The position numbers and the translations under genes were made by a program. From Flavobacterium soyae (GTDB taxonomy: Bacteria > Bacteroidota > Bacteroidia > Flavobacteriales > Flavobacteriaceae): a DNA stretch of 64,000 nt. Each line of letters opens with the position of its first letter. Within the stretch, counting starts at the first letter, position 1. The notes under the pieces are model-generated. The model searched no databases. It was not told the DNA's origin and saw only the letters and a program-made list of their open reading frames with translations. Shown here piece by piece: positions 16,481-27,033 of the stretch. The DNA is taken from positions 1-64,000 of the forward strand of contig NZ_JAJQXA010000007.1 of NCBI RefSeq assembly GCF_021245985.1, in the 5' to 3' direction.

Positions 16481-17491
16481 ATGCTGAATGAAGAACAAGA
16501 AAAATTTGTATTTGAAATAAATCATGAAAGTGATATTCCTAAATACCAGCAATTGGTAGATGGAATAACAAATGCCATTGCTGAAAATATATTGAAGAAA
16601 GGAGATTTGCTGCCTTCGGTAAATAGTATTTGTAAAACGAATCAGTTGTCGAGAGATACGGTTTTTAAAGCATATACGATTTTAAAAGACCAGAATACAA
16701 TTGATTCTGTACCAAATAAAGGATATTACGTTTCGGGTAAAACTAGAAAAGTGCTTTTGGTTTTAGACACTTTTAAGGCATATAAAGAAGTTTTATATCA
16801 TTCGTTTGTGAATAATCTGCCGGATAATGTGATTACTGATGTGCAGTTTCATCATTATAATATTGATGTTTTTAAAACGATCATCAATAACGGAATTGGG
16901 AAGTATTATAAATATGTGGTTATGAATTTTGATCACAAAGAAATTGCTTCGGCTTTGTCGTCAATTTCAAAAGATAAATTGCTTTTGATAGACTGGAATA
17001 TTCAGGCAGATAAAAGTAATAATTATGTCTTTCAGGATTTTGGGAAAGCGTTTTATGAGTCTTTGACAGAAGCAGCTGATTTGTTTAAAAAGTACAAAAA
17101 GATACAATTTGTGTATCCTGATTTTACAAATCACCCGAAGGAAACGGTTGATTTTTTTAAGAAATTCTGTGCTGATTTTAATTTTGAATATGAGATTGTT
17201 ACAGATTCTAAAAAGTTCAATATCGAAAAAGGAATTGCTTATATCAGTGTAAGCGACAGGATTTTGGGACACTTTTTAGAGCAGTGTAAAGAGAAAGATT
17301 TTGAACCAGGAAAAGACGTTGGGTTTTTGTCGTATAACGAAACGCCAATGAAGAAATTTATATACAAAGGAATTTCAGTTGTGTCAACTGATTTTATGGA
17401 ATTAGGAACCAAAGCAGCGGCATTTATTACGCATGAAGAAGAAACTCAGTGTTATGTGCCGACAAAATTAATAATAAGAGAATCATTGTAA
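16481..17491 (+). CDS. GntR-family regulator with sugar-binding domain, probable xylose regulator
   Basis: The 336-residue protein has a GntR winged helix at about 17-85 (PKYQQLVDGITNAIAENI, LLPSVNSICKTNQLSRDTVF) and a C-terminal LacI/periplasmic-binding-like effector domain rather than the usual FadR or UTRA type. The gene is 3 bp from xylB and is read with xylB and xylA. I infer that it senses xylose or xylulose and controls this operon. It appears to work alongside the LacI protein at 2048, whose putative operator lies upstream. Confidence 0.9.
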   Translation: MLNEEQEKFVFEINHESDIPKYQQLVDGITNAIAENILKKGDLLPSVNSICKTNQLSRDTVFKAYTILKDQNTIDSVPNKGYYVSGKTRKVLLVLDTFKAYKEVLYHSFVNNLPDNVITDVQFHHYNIDVFKTIINNGIGKYYKYVVMNFDHKEIASALSSISKDKLLLIDWNIQADKSNNYVFQDFGKAFYESLTEAADLFKKYKKIQFVYPDFTNHPKETVDFFKKFCADFNFEYEIVTDSKKFNIEKGIAYISVSDRILGHFLEQCKEKDFEPGKDVGFLSYNETPMKKFIYKGISVVSTDFMELGTKAAAFITHEEETQCYVPTKLIIRESL

Positions 17492-17494
17492 ATT

Positions 17495-18976
17495 ATGTAT
17501 TATATCGGATATGATATTGGAAGTTCTTCGGTCAAGGCAGCCTTGGTAGAAGCAGAAACGGGTAAAAAAGTAATCGTTTTGAATGAACCGCAGAACGAAA
17601 TGGAAATCTTGTCGATTCACCCAGATTGGGCAGAGCAAGATCCTGAAATTTGGTGGCAGTACATTTGTACGGCAACCAAAAGAGCAATTCGCGAAGCTAA
17701 TATAGATGCATCTAAAATTCAGGGAATTGGTATTTCATACCAAATGCACGGATTGGTAATTGTGGATAAAGCCGGAAATGCGCTGCGAAACTCAATTATT
17801 TGGTGTGACAGTCGTGCGGTTGAAATTGGCAGCAAGGCTTTCGCCGAGATTGGAGAGCAAAAATGTATGGAACATTTACTGAATTCTCCGGGAAATTTTA
17901 CGGCTTCGAAACTAAAATGGGTAAAAGAAAACGAGTCTGAAGTTTACAATAAAATTGATAAATACATGCTTCCGGGAGATTACATCGCTTTGAAATTGAC
18001 AGGCGAAGTAACGACTACCAAAAATGGTTTGTCTGAAGGAATGCTTTGGGATTATAAAGAAAATAAAGTAGCTGACTGGCTTTTAGATTATTACGGAATT
18101 GACCAATCGCTGACACCAAAAATTGTAGAGAATTTTACGAACCAGGGAATTGTTACAGAGAAAGCTTCAAAAGAATCGGGGCTTCCTGCAGGAATTCCAA
18201 TCGTTTACAGAGCAGGAGATCAGCCTAATAATGCTTTGTCATTAAATGTGCTTCGTCCAGGAGAAGTTGCAGCAACAGGTGGTACATCAGGCGTTTTTTA
18301 TGCCGTTACAGAAACAAATTCAGGAAAAAGTACTCGTGTAAACAACTTCGTTCATGTAAATTATGCTGAATCAAATCCGAGAGTTGGAAAATTGCTGAAC
18401 ATAAACGGAGCAGGAATCCAATACAGATGGATGCGAAACAATATCGGAAATGAGTCTTATGAAGAAATGAATGAAAAAGCATCTCAGATAAATGTAGGTT
18501 CGCAAGGATTGGTTGTCATTCCGTTTGGAAATGGCGCTGAAAGAATGTTCAATAATAAAAACATTGGATCACATATTTTAAATCTGAATTTTAATATTCA
18601 TACCAACGCGCATTTATTCAGAGCATCTTTGGAAGCAATTGCATTTTCTTTTGTTTACGGAATGGAATGCCTGAAAGATGATAATGCAACGATTAATGTA
18701 ATTAGAGCCGGAAATGATAACCTTTTCCGTTCCGAAATTTTCTCTAATACAGTTGCCACATTAATTGGACATGAAATAGAAATTTACAATACGACCGGAG
18801 CAGTAGGAGCGGCAAGAGCAGTAGGCTTGACAGATGGTGACTTTGAAAAATTTGGTTCAGGAATTACAACAAACGATCACGTAATGACCTTTTTACCTTT
18901 AAAAAATAAAGAGGAATATGAAGCGGCTTACCAAAAATGGAAAAAAGAATTAGAATTAATATTAACAACTAAATAA
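17495..18976 (+). CDS. xylB: Xylulokinase
   Basis: This 493-residue FGGY-family kinase phosphorylates D-xylulose with ATP. The N-terminal phosphate-binding motif is [13 protein letters not shown]. The sugar-binding segment [10 protein letters not shown] contains the QMHG signature of xylulokinases. [13 protein letters not shown] and the catalytic-base region [11 protein letters not shown] follow, and [12 protein letters not shown] is the second nucleotide segment. Its tight coupling to the GntR gene (3 bp) and to xylA (8 bp) indicates one transcript. Confidence 0.96.
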   Translation: MYYIGYDIGSSSVKAALVEAETGKKVIVLNEPQNEMEILSIHPDWAEQDPEIWWQYICTATKRAIREANIDASKIQGIGISYQMHGLVIVDKAGNALRNSIIWCDSRAVEIGSKAFAEIGEQKCMEHLLNSPGNFTASKLKWVKENESEVYNKIDKYMLPGDYIALKLTGEVTTTKNGLSEGMLWDYKENKVADWLLDYYGIDQSLTPKIVENFTNQGIVTEKASKESGLPAGIPIVYRAGDQPNNALSLNVLRPGEVAATGGTSGVFYAVTETNSGKSTRVNNFVHVNYAESNPRVGKLLNINGAGIQYRWMRNNIGNESYEEMNEKASQINVGSQGLVVIPFGNGAERMFNNKNIGSHILNLNFNIHTNAHLFRASLEAIAFSFVYGMECLKDDNATINVIRAGNDNLFRSEIFSNTVATLIGHEIEIYNTTGAVGAARAVGLTDGDFEKFGSGITTNDHVMTFLPLKNKEEYEAAYQKWKKELELILTTK

Positions 18977-18984
18977 AAAATCAA

Positions 18985-20310
18985 ATGATAGTTTTAGGAG
19001 ATAAAGAATACTACAAAGGTATTGGCCAAATTAAATTTGAAGGAAAAGAATCTGATAATCCGTTGGCATTTAAATATTACAATCCAGACCAGATTGTAGC
19101 TGGAAAAACAATGCGTGAGCATTTTAAATTTGCAATTGCATATTGGCATACATTCTGCGGGCAAGGAAGTGATCCATTCGGGCCAGGAACACAGCAATTT
19201 GCATGGGATCAGTCTTCAGATCCGTATCAGGCTGCAAAAGATAAAGCAGATGCTGCTTTTGAATTTATCAGTAAAATGGGATTCGATTATTTCTGTTTTC
19301 ACGATTACGATTTGATTGCTGAAGGTGCAACTTTTGCAGAATCAGAAAAACGTTTAGCATTCATTACAGATTACTTAAAACAGAAAAAAGCAGAGTCTGG
19401 AATTAAATTGCTTTGGGGAACTTCAAACTGTTTCTCAAACCCAAGATTTATGAACGGTGCAGCTACAAATCCTGATTTTAATGTAGTGGCAAGAGCTGGA
19501 GGACAAGTAAAATTAGCTCTAGACGCAACAATTGCTTTAGGCGGTGAAAACTATGTATTCTGGGGTGGTAGAGAAGGTTATATGTCTTTACTAAACACAG
19601 ATATGGGAAGAGAATTAGACCACATGGCGCAATTTTTAGCAATGTCCAGAGACTACGCAAGAGCGCAAGGTTTTAAAGGAACTTTCTTTATCGAGCCAAA
19701 ACCAATGGAGCCATCAAAACACCAATACGATTTTGACTCAGCTACTGCAATTGGATTCTTAAAAAATTACGGTTTAGACAAAGATTTCAAAATCAACATT
19801 GAGGTAAACCACGCTACATTGGCACAGCACACTTTCCAACACGAATTAGAAGTTGCTGCAAAAGCTGGAATGTTAGGAAGTATCGATGCAAACAGAGGTG
19901 ATTACCAAAACGGCTGGGATACGGACCAGTTCCCAAATAACATTCAGGAAACTACTGAGGCAATGTTAGTTTTCTTAAAAGCCGGAGGACTGCAAGGCGG
20001 AGGAGTTAATTTTGATGCTAAAATCAGAAGAAATTCAACAGATCTTGAAGATGTTTTCTTAGCTCATATTGGCGGTGCTGATACTTTTGCAAGAGCTTTA
20101 TTGACTGCAGATAAAATTATCACTTCTTCTCCTTACGAAAAATTAAGAACAGAAAGATACAGCTCTTTTGATTCTGGAAAAGGAAAAGATTTCGAAAACG
20201 GAAAATTAAACCTTAAAGATTTATACGATATAGCAAACCAAAACGGAGAGTTAACGCTTCAAAGCGGTAAACAGGAATTGTTTGAAAATATCATTAACCA
20301 ATATATTTAA
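18985..20310 (+). CDS. xylA: Xylose isomerase
   Basis: The 441-residue enzyme interconverts D-xylose and D-xylulose and is of the longer class II type. Active-site blocks are present: [12 protein letters not shown] with the catalytic His-Asp, [27 protein letters not shown], the metal ligand region [16 protein letters not shown], and [16 protein letters not shown]. It is the last gene of the gntR-xylB-xylA unit and is followed by a family B repeat. Confidence 0.97.
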   Translation: MIVLGDKEYYKGIGQIKFEGKESDNPLAFKYYNPDQIVAGKTMREHFKFAIAYWHTFCGQGSDPFGPGTQQFAWDQSSDPYQAAKDKADAAFEFISKMGFDYFCFHDYDLIAEGATFAESEKRLAFITDYLKQKKAESGIKLLWGTSNCFSNPRFMNGAATNPDFNVVARAGGQVKLALDATIALGGENYVFWGGREGYMSLLNTDMGRELDHMAQFLAMSRDYARAQGFKGTFFIEPKPMEPSKHQYDFDSATAIGFLKNYGLDKDFKINIEVNHATLAQHTFQHELEVAAKAGMLGSIDANRGDYQNGWDTDQFPNNIQETTEAMLVFLKAGGLQGGGVNFDAKIRRNSTDLEDVFLAHIGGADTFARALLTADKIITSSPYEKLRTERYSSFDSGKGKDFENGKLNLKDLYDIANQNGELTLQSGKQELFENIINQYI

Positions 20311-20318
20311 TATTTTAT

Positions 20319-20470
20319 TTAAACACATAGAAACATAGATTTAAATTTTATCATAAGGTTGTTTAAATAAAATCTGGATTTTATCATATAGTCCCGATAG
20401 TTATTGGGATTTGTTTAAACAAGTGAAACGCCTTTATCGATAAAGAAAACTATGTATCTATGTGTTTAAA
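20319..20470. repeat. Family B inverted repeat downstream of xylA
   Basis: The left end TTAAACACATAGAAACATAG and right end CTATGTATCTATGTGTTTAA are inverted complements. Inside lie a TCCCGATAGTTATTGGGA palindrome and TTTGTTTAAACAAGTGAAACG. The ends and the AAGTGAAACG block recur at 51075-51222, and the right half at 9448-9512. Confidence 0.75.
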
Positions 20471-20825
20471 ATTTATTAGTGAGAAACTATCTAAGAAATA
20501 AAATTAAATTTTAATGTGACAGCTTTAGAAAGTGGCAATTATTCAACAGCTGCCTCATCGATTTTTTTGATTATTTTTTGTGATATAAAATGAGAAATGT
20601 GTATTAAGATTATGACTTGTTTTTGAATGAAAATTGAAGAAAAATAGATTAGAAGGTTTAGTTACTATTTTTTGAAAATTGAAGTTTAAAAATAAAGTCA
20701 GTTTGATAAAATTATTAAGTGAGTTATTTTTTTATTGAAGGTTTTTTGAAGAGCAGAATCGGTCGAGATGCACATTTTCACTCACTAAAAGTTAGACGCA
20801 CTGCTGTGCGTTTCTACACACAATC
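20471..20825. other. AT-rich spacer between xylA and transaldolase
   Basis: No convincing gene or promoter is seen in this stretch. The only structure is a palindrome of the GACGCACTGCTGTGCGT family at 20793-20813, related to those at 34496, 34573 and in the array at 36151-37005. Confidence 0.6.
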
Positions 20826-20932
20826 TTGTCATTTCGAGAAACGAGAAATCGCATAAGAAACTCTACAAAGATTGGTGATTTTACATGTCGAATTACTTGT
20901 GCGATTTCTCCTTTCAGTCGAAATGACAAACC
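20826..20932. repeat. Intergenic inverted repeat, family A (copy 4)
   Basis: The arms TTGTCATTTCGAGAAACGAG and a partner ending CGAAATGACAAA flank a loop with CTACAAAGATTGGTGATT, the reverse orientation relative to copies 1 and 2. It lies 64 bp before the transaldolase gene. Confidence 0.8.
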
Positions 20933-20996
20933 TCACATACTCCATTAAAACAATTGCAGACCACACAATAACGACCAACTTTAAACACAAAAACTT

Positions 20997-21659
20997 ATGA
21001 AATTTTTTATTGATACCGCTAATCTGGAAGACATTCGGGAAGCACAATCACTTGGTGTTCTCGATGGTGTAACCACTAATCCGTCTTTAATGGCAAAAGA
21101 AGGGATTACCGGAAAAGAAAATATCCTGAAACATTATTTAGACATTTGTAATATAGTCGATGGCGATGTTTCTGCTGAGGTAATCTCTACTGATTTTGAA
21201 GGAATGATAAGAGAAGGAGAAGAGCTGGCCGCTTTACATCCGCAGATTGTGGTGAAACTACCTATGATTGGCGATGGAGTAAAAGCTTGTAAATATTTTT
21301 CTTCTAAAGGGATAAAAACTAATGTAACGCTGGTGTTTTCTGCAGGTCAGGCTTTATTGGCCGCAAAATCCGGAGCAACATATGTTTCTCCATTTTTAGG
21401 AAGATTAGATGATGTTTCGACAGACGGAATGCACCTAATTGCTGAAATCAGAGAGATCTACGATAATTATGATTATCAAACACAAATATTATCAGCTTCG
21501 GTAAGACATACAATGCATATCGTAAATTGTGCCAAAGTTGGATCAGATGTAATGACCGGACCGCTTTCGGCAATTAAGGGATTATTAAAACATCCGCTTA
21601 CTGACATTGGTTTAAAACAGTTTGTTGAAGATGCTAAAAAAAATGAATCTCTAAACTAG
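20997..21659 (+). CDS. tal: Transaldolase, short TalC type
   Basis: The 220-residue protein belongs to the short transaldolase/fructose-6-phosphate aldolase family and moves a dihydroxyacetone unit between sugar phosphates in the pentose phosphate pathway. The Schiff-base lysine is Lys87 in IVVKLPM. Glu61 in SAEVIS and Phe in [11 protein letters not shown] are transaldolase-type; the aldolase FSA has Gln and Tyr at these places. Positioned after xylA, it helps return xylulose-5-phosphate carbon to glycolysis. A strong terminator follows. Confidence 0.94.
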   Translation: MKFFIDTANLEDIREAQSLGVLDGVTTNPSLMAKEGITGKENILKHYLDICNIVDGDVSAEVISTDFEGMIREGEELAALHPQIVVKLPMIGDGVKACKYFSSKGIKTNVTLVFSAGQALLAAKSGATYVSPFLGRLDDVSTDGMHLIAEIREIYDNYDYQTQILSASVRHTMHIVNCAKVGSDVMTGPLSAIKGLLKHPLTDIGLKQFVEDAKKNESLN

Positions 21660-21680
21660 AAAAAACATACAACTGTTTAA

Positions 21681-21711
21681 AGCCCTTTTCGCTCTGAAAA
21701 GGGCTTTTTTT
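21681..21711 (+). terminator. Rho-independent terminator after transaldolase
   Basis: AGCCCTTTTC and GAAAAGGGCT pair around a 4-nt loop and are followed by seven T residues, 22 bp after the stop codon. Confidence 0.92.
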
Positions 21712-21723
21712 ATGACTTTTCAA

Positions 21724-21733
21724 CAACCGATTG
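21724..21733. promoter_or_regulatory. LacI-type operator downstream of transaldolase
   Basis: CAACCGATTG lies just past the terminator and about 320 bp upstream of a second copy at 22045. Together they could form a looped pair for the SusC promoter. Confidence 0.55.
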
Positions 21734-22044
21734 CCTTTCTGAACTGTTTTTAAGTAAATAATTTTAGAGATGCGCTCGTATTCTGCTTTTCTTTAGAATA
21801 TTAAGTTAAAATTTCAATTATCCTGTAATTTTAGTATTACTAAAACGATGTAGGGATATTAAAAATATCTTAAATTCTATATTTTATACATTTTTTAATA
21901 TTTTGAATAAAACATCTTTTAATTCATAATCTTTTAAACTAACAAGTTTTAAAATATGAAGATAATACAATGTTTTAGGTGTATAAATAAACTATATGTT
22001 TTTTTAATCTAATATTTTTTTATAATTCTTAAAAAATATTAACG

Positions 22045-22081
22045 CAACCGATTGTGTGTTGTTGTTTTTTATATATATTTG
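22045..22081 (+). promoter_or_regulatory. susC promoter with overlapping LacI-type operator
   Basis: The operator CAACCGATTG (22045-22054) supplies the TTG of a Bacteroidota -33 element at 22052-22054. After exactly 19 nt comes a perfect -7 box, TATATTTG (22074-22081). This places the operator on the -33 region of the promoter, about 105 bp before the SusC start codon. The remaining 21734-22044 and 22082-22187 spacer is AT-rich with no further feature seen. Confidence 0.65.
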
Positions 22082-22187
22082 TTTCAATAATGATTATAAG
22101 TTGTTTTATTCTAAAAATCAGCTTTTACATCAAACCAAAAAAATCAACTAACTAAACCATACTATTAACTAATTAAACTAATTATTT

Positions 22188-25100
22188 ATGACTAACCTTT
22201 TAATTACTAAAAGCAAATCAAAATACTTTAAAAATTTAGGGTGCCTAATCCTGATGTTAGTATTTTCTGCTGCGGTAAATGCACAAACCACTGTGTCAGG
22301 AACTATTACTGATAGTAACGGACCAATACCGGGAGTAAATATTTTTGTAAAAGGAACTAAAATCAGTTCGGTTTCTAATTTTGACGGAACTTATACCATT
22401 AGCCCGGTTCCCGCAAATGCAATTTTATCTTTCAGCTTTATTGGTTATAAAGCAAAAGATGTAGCAGTAGCGAACAAAAGCAAAATAGATGTAATACTAG
22501 AAGAAGATGTAAACAGCTTAAAAGAAGTTGTAGTTGTAGGTTACGGTACCATGAAAAGATCAGACTTAACAGGTTCAATTTCATCTGTAACCAGTCAGGC
22601 TGTTGCACAATCTGTAACAACTTCGATTGAGCAGGTTTTGCAAGGACGTACGGCGGGTGTAAACGTACAGGCAAACAACGGTGCACCGGGAGCAAGTTCT
22701 TCTATTCGTATTCGTGGTATCAGTTCGTTAACCGGATCAAATGAGCCAATTTTTGTAATCGATGGCGTTATTATCGACAATACAACAAGTTCAGTAAACA
22801 CTAATCCGCTTTCTATGATTAATCCGTCAGATATTGTTTCGATGGATGTTTTAAAAGATGCTTCTGCAACTGCAATTTACGGTTCAAGAGCAGCAAACGG
22901 AGTTATTATCGTAACCACAAAACGCGGTAAAAAAGGTGATCTTACTTTAAACTTTGACAGTTATGTAGGATGGCAGGAAATTCCGAAACACTTAGATTTA
23001 TTAAACCTTAGAGAATACGGAACATTAAAAAATACACGTTCAGATTTAGGAATTGTACAGCGCGACAATACCTTTATTCGTCCTGATTTATTAGGCGAAG
23101 GAACAGACTGGCAGAAAGAATTGTTCAACACCGCTTTAATGCAGAGTTACAATTTATCAGCTTCAGGAGGATCAGAAAGTACAACTTACTCTTTAGGAAT
23201 TGGTTATTTAGACCAGGAAGGTATCGCAATTGGTTCTTCGTTTGATCGTTTTAATTTAAGAGGAGTTGTCGATTCGCAGGTAAAAAGCTTTTTAAAAGTG
23301 GGAGTAAACTTTGCCCTGAGTCAATACAACCAAACAACAACTGTTACAGACGATGCTTTAATTATAACAGCTTTAAAACAAACACCAAACGTTGCGGTTC
23401 GTAATGCTGATGGAACATTTGATGGGCCTGATACTACAGAATTCGTTCAAAACAACCCAATAGGTTTAGCTTCTATAAAAGACAATCACAATAAAAATTA
23501 CGCCATTAGAGCTAATACATATGCTGAAATTGGTTTTACAAAAGACCTTAAATTCAAAACACAATATTCATTAGATTATGGCTTTGCAAACAACTATACT
23601 TTTAATCCATCTTATACTTTTGGAGCATTGGTAAACGATGTGCGCGAAGGAACAAGAACAAAATCAAACAGTGCATTTTGGAGCTGGAACAATTTATTGA
23701 CTTACAATAAAACTTTTGGCGTACATACAATTAATGCCATGTTAGGGCAGGAAATGCAGGAATCAAGCTGGGAAAACCTTTACGGATATCGTTCTGGTTA
23801 CATCACAAACGGTGCTACAGATTTAAATGCCGGAGATGCTACAACAGCCAGAAACTCTAATGCAAGCAGTGTAAGTTCTATCAGCTCTTACTTCGGAAGA
23901 TTGTTTTATTCTTTCAATGATAAATATTTACTGACTGCGACTTTAAGACGAGATGGATCTTCAAAATTTGCAGAAGAAAACCGCTGGGGATGGTTTCCGT
24001 CAGCCGCTTTGGCATGGAAAATTTCAAATGAAAATTTCTTAAAAGAAAATAAAACTATCAACAATTTAAAATTACGTTTAGGATGGGGAGCAGTTGGTAA
24101 TCAAAGCGCGCCAAACTACGCTTATACTTCAATTTATGGATCTTCAGCAACAAACTGGGGAACAGGACAATTGGCAGGAAATACCGCAAACCCAGACATT
24201 AAATGGGAAACTACTTATTCAAGCAACTTAGGTTTAGACCTTGGTCTTTTTAATAACAGGGTAGAATTAGCTGCCGATGTGTATTACAAAAAAACAAACG
24301 ACTTACTTCTTGAACTTCCATTGCCGGCTTATGTAGGAACAACTGGTCAGGGATCTACAAGACCGCCGACAGTAAATATTGGATCTCTTGAAAATAAAGG
24401 ATTTGAGTTCAGTTTGAATACCATCAATATGGAGAGAAAAGATTTTATATGGAAATCAAATGTTGTTTTCTCTATGAACAGAAGCAAAGTTCTGGCACTT
24501 AATACAGAATCTGGCGTATTAAACAAAACAATTCAACAAGGTTCTGATGTTACAACAGTTACAAGAACGGCAGTTGGAGAAGCAATTGGACAATTTTACG
24601 GATATAAAGTGATTGGCCGATTTGAAAAAGCAACAGATTTCTATTATAAAGATAAAGACGGAGTGGTAAAACCAACTGCTTTACCAGAAGGAATGGCGAT
24701 TGGGGAAAACGGTGTTTGGATTGGAGATTATATTTTTGAAGATGTAAATAAAGACGGAATCATCAATGAAAAAGACCGTGATTACATCGGAAATCCGGCC
24801 CCTGATTTCACTTTCGGAATCGGAAACATATTCTCATTCCAGGGATTTGATATCAACATTTTACTGACAGGTTCTTACGGAAATGATGTTGTAAACTACC
24901 AAAGACGCTGGCTGGAAAATCCTCGTGAAAACACTAATTTATTGAAATCAGCTTTAGGATATGCACAATTAGAATTAATTGATCCAAATGGCCCAAACGA
25001 TTATCGTAATGTGCAGATTGTGGGCGGAGATCCTTATATGACCAGAATTGCGGCGTCGTCTGCATCATCAGCTTCAAACTACCGTTTTAGCAACCGCTTT

Positions 25101-25355
25101 GTAGAAGATGGTTCTTATGTGAGAATTAAAAATATTTCGATTGGGTATAATCTTCCTAAAAAATTATTTGCCAAATACGGAATCTCAAATGTAAAAATAT
25201 ACTCAAACGCCCAAAACGTTTTAACATTTACAAAATACAAAGGTTATGATCCCGAAGTTGGATCAATTAATCAGGATGCGCTTTTAAGCGGTATCGATAA
25301 TGGCCGTTACCCTTCGCCAATTATTACTACGCTTGGATTAAACGTTAATTTCTAA
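22188..25355 (+). CDS. SusC-like TonB-dependent outer-membrane transporter (xylan)
   Basis: The 1055-residue protein has a signal peptide ending near AVNAQ and a CarboxypepD-regulatory-like domain (TVSGTITDSNGPIPGVNIFVKGT). The SusC plug begins at VVVGYGTMKRSDLTGSISSV, with GRTAGVNVQANNGAPGASSSIRIRG, and a large C-terminal beta-barrel follows. It imports oligosaccharides through the outer membrane with TonB energy, in complex with the SusD protein encoded 12 bp downstream. The neighbourhood indicates xylo-oligosaccharides. The LacI-type operator on its promoter links it to the rest of the xylan locus. Confidence 0.96.
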   Translation: MTNLLITKSKSKYFKNLGCLILMLVFSAAVNAQTTVSGTITDSNGPIPGVNIFVKGTKISSVSNFDGTYTISPVPANAILSFSFIGYKAKDVAVANKSKIDVILEEDVNSLKEVVVVGYGTMKRSDLTGSISSVTSQAVAQSVTTSIEQVLQGRTAGVNVQANNGAPGASSSIRIRGISSLTGSNEPIFVIDGVIIDNTTSSVNTNPLSMINPSDIVSMDVLKDASATAIYGSRAANGVIIVTTKRGKKGDLTLNFDSYVGWQEIPKHLDLLNLREYGTLKNTRSDLGIVQRDNTFIRPDLLGEGTDWQKELFNTALMQSYNLSASGGSESTTYSLGIGYLDQEGIAIGSSFDRFNLRGVVDSQVKSFLKVGVNFALSQYNQTTTVTDDALIITALKQTPNVAVRNADGTFDGPDTTEFVQNNPIGLASIKDNHNKNYAIRANTYAEIGFTKDLKFKTQYSLDYGFANNYTFNPSYTFGALVNDVREGTRTKSNSAFWSWNNLLTYNKTFGVHTINAMLGQEMQESSWENLYGYRSGYITNGATDLNAGDATTARNSNASSVSSISSYFGRLFYSFNDKYLLTATLRRDGSSKFAEENRWGWFPSAALAWKISNENFLKENKTINNLKLRLGWGAVGNQSAPNYAYTSIYGSSATNWGTGQLAGNTANPDIKWETTYSSNLGLDLGLFNNRVELAADVYYKKTNDLLLELPLPAYVGTTGQGSTRPPTVNIGSLENKGFEFSLNTINMERKDFIWKSNVVFSMNRSKVLALNTESGVLNKTIQQGSDVTTVTRTAVGEAIGQFYGYKVIGRFEKATDFYYKDKDGVVKPTALPEGMAIGENGVWIGDYIFEDVNKDGIINEKDRDYIGNPAPDFTFGIGNIFSFQGFDINILLTGSYGNDVVNYQRRWLENPRENTNLLKSALGYAQLELIDPNGPNDYRNVQIVGGDPYMTRIAASSASSASNYRFSNRFVEDGSYVRIKNISIGYNLPKKLFAKYGISNVKIYSNAQNVLTFTKYKGYDPEVGSINQDALLSGIDNGRYPSPIITTLGLNVNF

Positions 25356-25367
25356 AATTTGCAGACT

Positions 25368-26999
25368 ATGAAAACAAAAAAAATATTTTACACGGTTCTT
25401 ATGATCGCATTGCCATTTGTCTGGACTAGTTGCAGTGATCTTTTAGATGTTGAACCGGAAGATCAAATCACCAAAGAAAACTTTTATAAGTCAGAAGCAG
25501 ATTTTCAATCGGCAACAGGCCCGCTTTACAACAGGGTTTGGTTTGACTTTAATGATAAATTCTACTACGGTTTAGGAGACGGACGTTCTAATAACTTATA
25601 CGCTCCATTTTCTGATTATGTTTACCCGTTTACTGATTTATCTGAAACAGGATTAACAGGGCCATTGGTTTCGGCCTGGGGATCTTTATACAATGTTGTA
25701 CAGCAGTCAAATAATGTTATTATCGGTATTTCCGGAAGTAAAGTAGATGAAAGCGTTAAAAACAAATATATTGCCGAAGCACGTTTTATGAGAGGAACCG
25801 CATATTGGTATTTAGCTTCTTTATGGGGAGATGTAATTATTTCTACAGATCCGAGAGAATTGGTTAAAAATCCAATTGTAAACAAAAATCCATTAAAAGA
25901 TGTTTACGAATTTGCGATTCGCGATTTAGAATTTGCAGCAAAATATCTGCCTGAAACTGCAGGACAAGCCGGACGCTTAACAAAATACAGCGCCTTTGGA
26001 ATGTTGTCTCGTGTTTACTTATCATTTTCGGGAGTAAGCGACAACCCAAACAGCGGATCAAGAAATCAGCAATATTTAGATTTAGCAAAAAAAGCAGCCG
26101 AAAAAGTAATCAATTCAGGCCCTTATAGTTTAATGACAAACTATGCAGATTTGTTTATGATCGATAACAACAACAATACAGAATCGATGTTTGCACTGCA
26201 ATGGGTTCCAAACGGAGATTACGGAGTTAACAATACACAACAGGCTTATTTTGCTTTAGGTTCTGATATTACAGGAGATGATGCAGCCTGGGGTTACTGG
26301 ACAAGAGCTTCTTACGATGTTTTAAAAGAATACGAATCTAAAGACCTTCGACGTAAATCGACCTGGATGGGCGATGATGATTTTTATCCTGAAATCAATA
26401 AATCAAACGGAGGTTATACAGTCGATCACGCAAAAGAATTCTTAACAGTAAAAAAAGGAGTTGTAGGCTCTACAAAAGATAATTCAAAAATTACCCGTAT
26501 GAACTCAGCTTTAAATACTTATATGCTGCGTTTAGGAGAAGTGTATTTAAATTATGCCGAAGCAGCTTTAGGAAACAACGCTTCAACATCAGATGCTGTA
26601 GCTTTAGATGGCGTAAACAAACTTCGTGTTCGTGCAGGTCTTGACCTAAAAACAACTTTAACGTATGCAGATATCATTCATGAAAGAAGAGTTGAACTGG
26701 CAATGGAAGGGCAGTATTGGTACGATTTAGTTAGAAGAGCATATTACAAGCAGCAAGAAGTGGTAAATTATGTAACAGCACAAAACCGTGGTACAATTCA
26801 GCCAATTCTTTACGATACAGCAACAAATACAGTTTCTATAGATCCGTCAAGAAGCAGCAGTCCGCGTTCTATTGGCGTAATCGATGCAACAATTTTCCTT
26901 CTGCCTTATCCGGAATCAGAACTGGTACAAAATCCATTGTTGAGAGAAAATCCGGTTCCGTATCAATTTACAGAAGAAAAAATAACAGACTTGTTCTAG
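25368..26999 (+). CDS. SusD-like nutrient-binding lipoprotein (xylan)
   Basis: The ATG at 25368 is preferred to an in-frame TTG at 25359; it gives 543 residues with a lipobox (WTSCSDLL, Cys22). The SusD/RagB architecture is clear: N-terminal [22 protein letters not shown], the TPR-like [20 protein letters not shown], and the C-terminal [22 protein letters not shown] region. It caps the SusC barrel on the cell surface and captures the glycan. Spacing of 12 bp to SusC and 34 bp to the next gene indicates one operon. Confidence 0.96.
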   Translation: MKTKKIFYTVLMIALPFVWTSCSDLLDVEPEDQITKENFYKSEADFQSATGPLYNRVWFDFNDKFYYGLGDGRSNNLYAPFSDYVYPFTDLSETGLTGPLVSAWGSLYNVVQQSNNVIIGISGSKVDESVKNKYIAEARFMRGTAYWYLASLWGDVIISTDPRELVKNPIVNKNPLKDVYEFAIRDLEFAAKYLPETAGQAGRLTKYSAFGMLSRVYLSFSGVSDNPNSGSRNQQYLDLAKKAAEKVINSGPYSLMTNYADLFMIDNNNNTESMFALQWVPNGDYGVNNTQQAYFALGSDITGDDAAWGYWTRASYDVLKEYESKDLRRKSTWMGDDDFYPEINKSNGGYTVDHAKEFLTVKKGVVGSTKDNSKITRMNSALNTYMLRLGEVYLNYAEAALGNNASTSDAVALDGVNKLRVRAGLDLKTTLTYADIIHERRVELAMEGQYWYDLVRRAYYKQQEVVNYVTAQNRGTIQPILYDTATNTVSIDPSRSSSPRSIGVIDATIFLLPYPESELVQNPLLRENPVPYQFTEEKITDLF

Positions 27000-27033
27000 T
27001 ATTTTGAAAAACAACAATCTAAAAAATATTAAT

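Noticed and set aside
20391..20412. TCCCGATAGTTATTGGGA as an operator of the xylose regulator
   Set aside because: A perfect version of the same palindrome occurs at 41444 next to unrelated genes, and both lie within repeat clusters, so it is more likely repeat material.
20521..20790. Remnant of a gene between xylA and transaldolase
   Set aside because: Only short open stretches with no recognisable motifs were found; there is no support for a pseudogene.
22082..22187. Riboswitch or structured leader before susC
   Set aside because: The leader is low-complexity AT-rich sequence without clear pairing.
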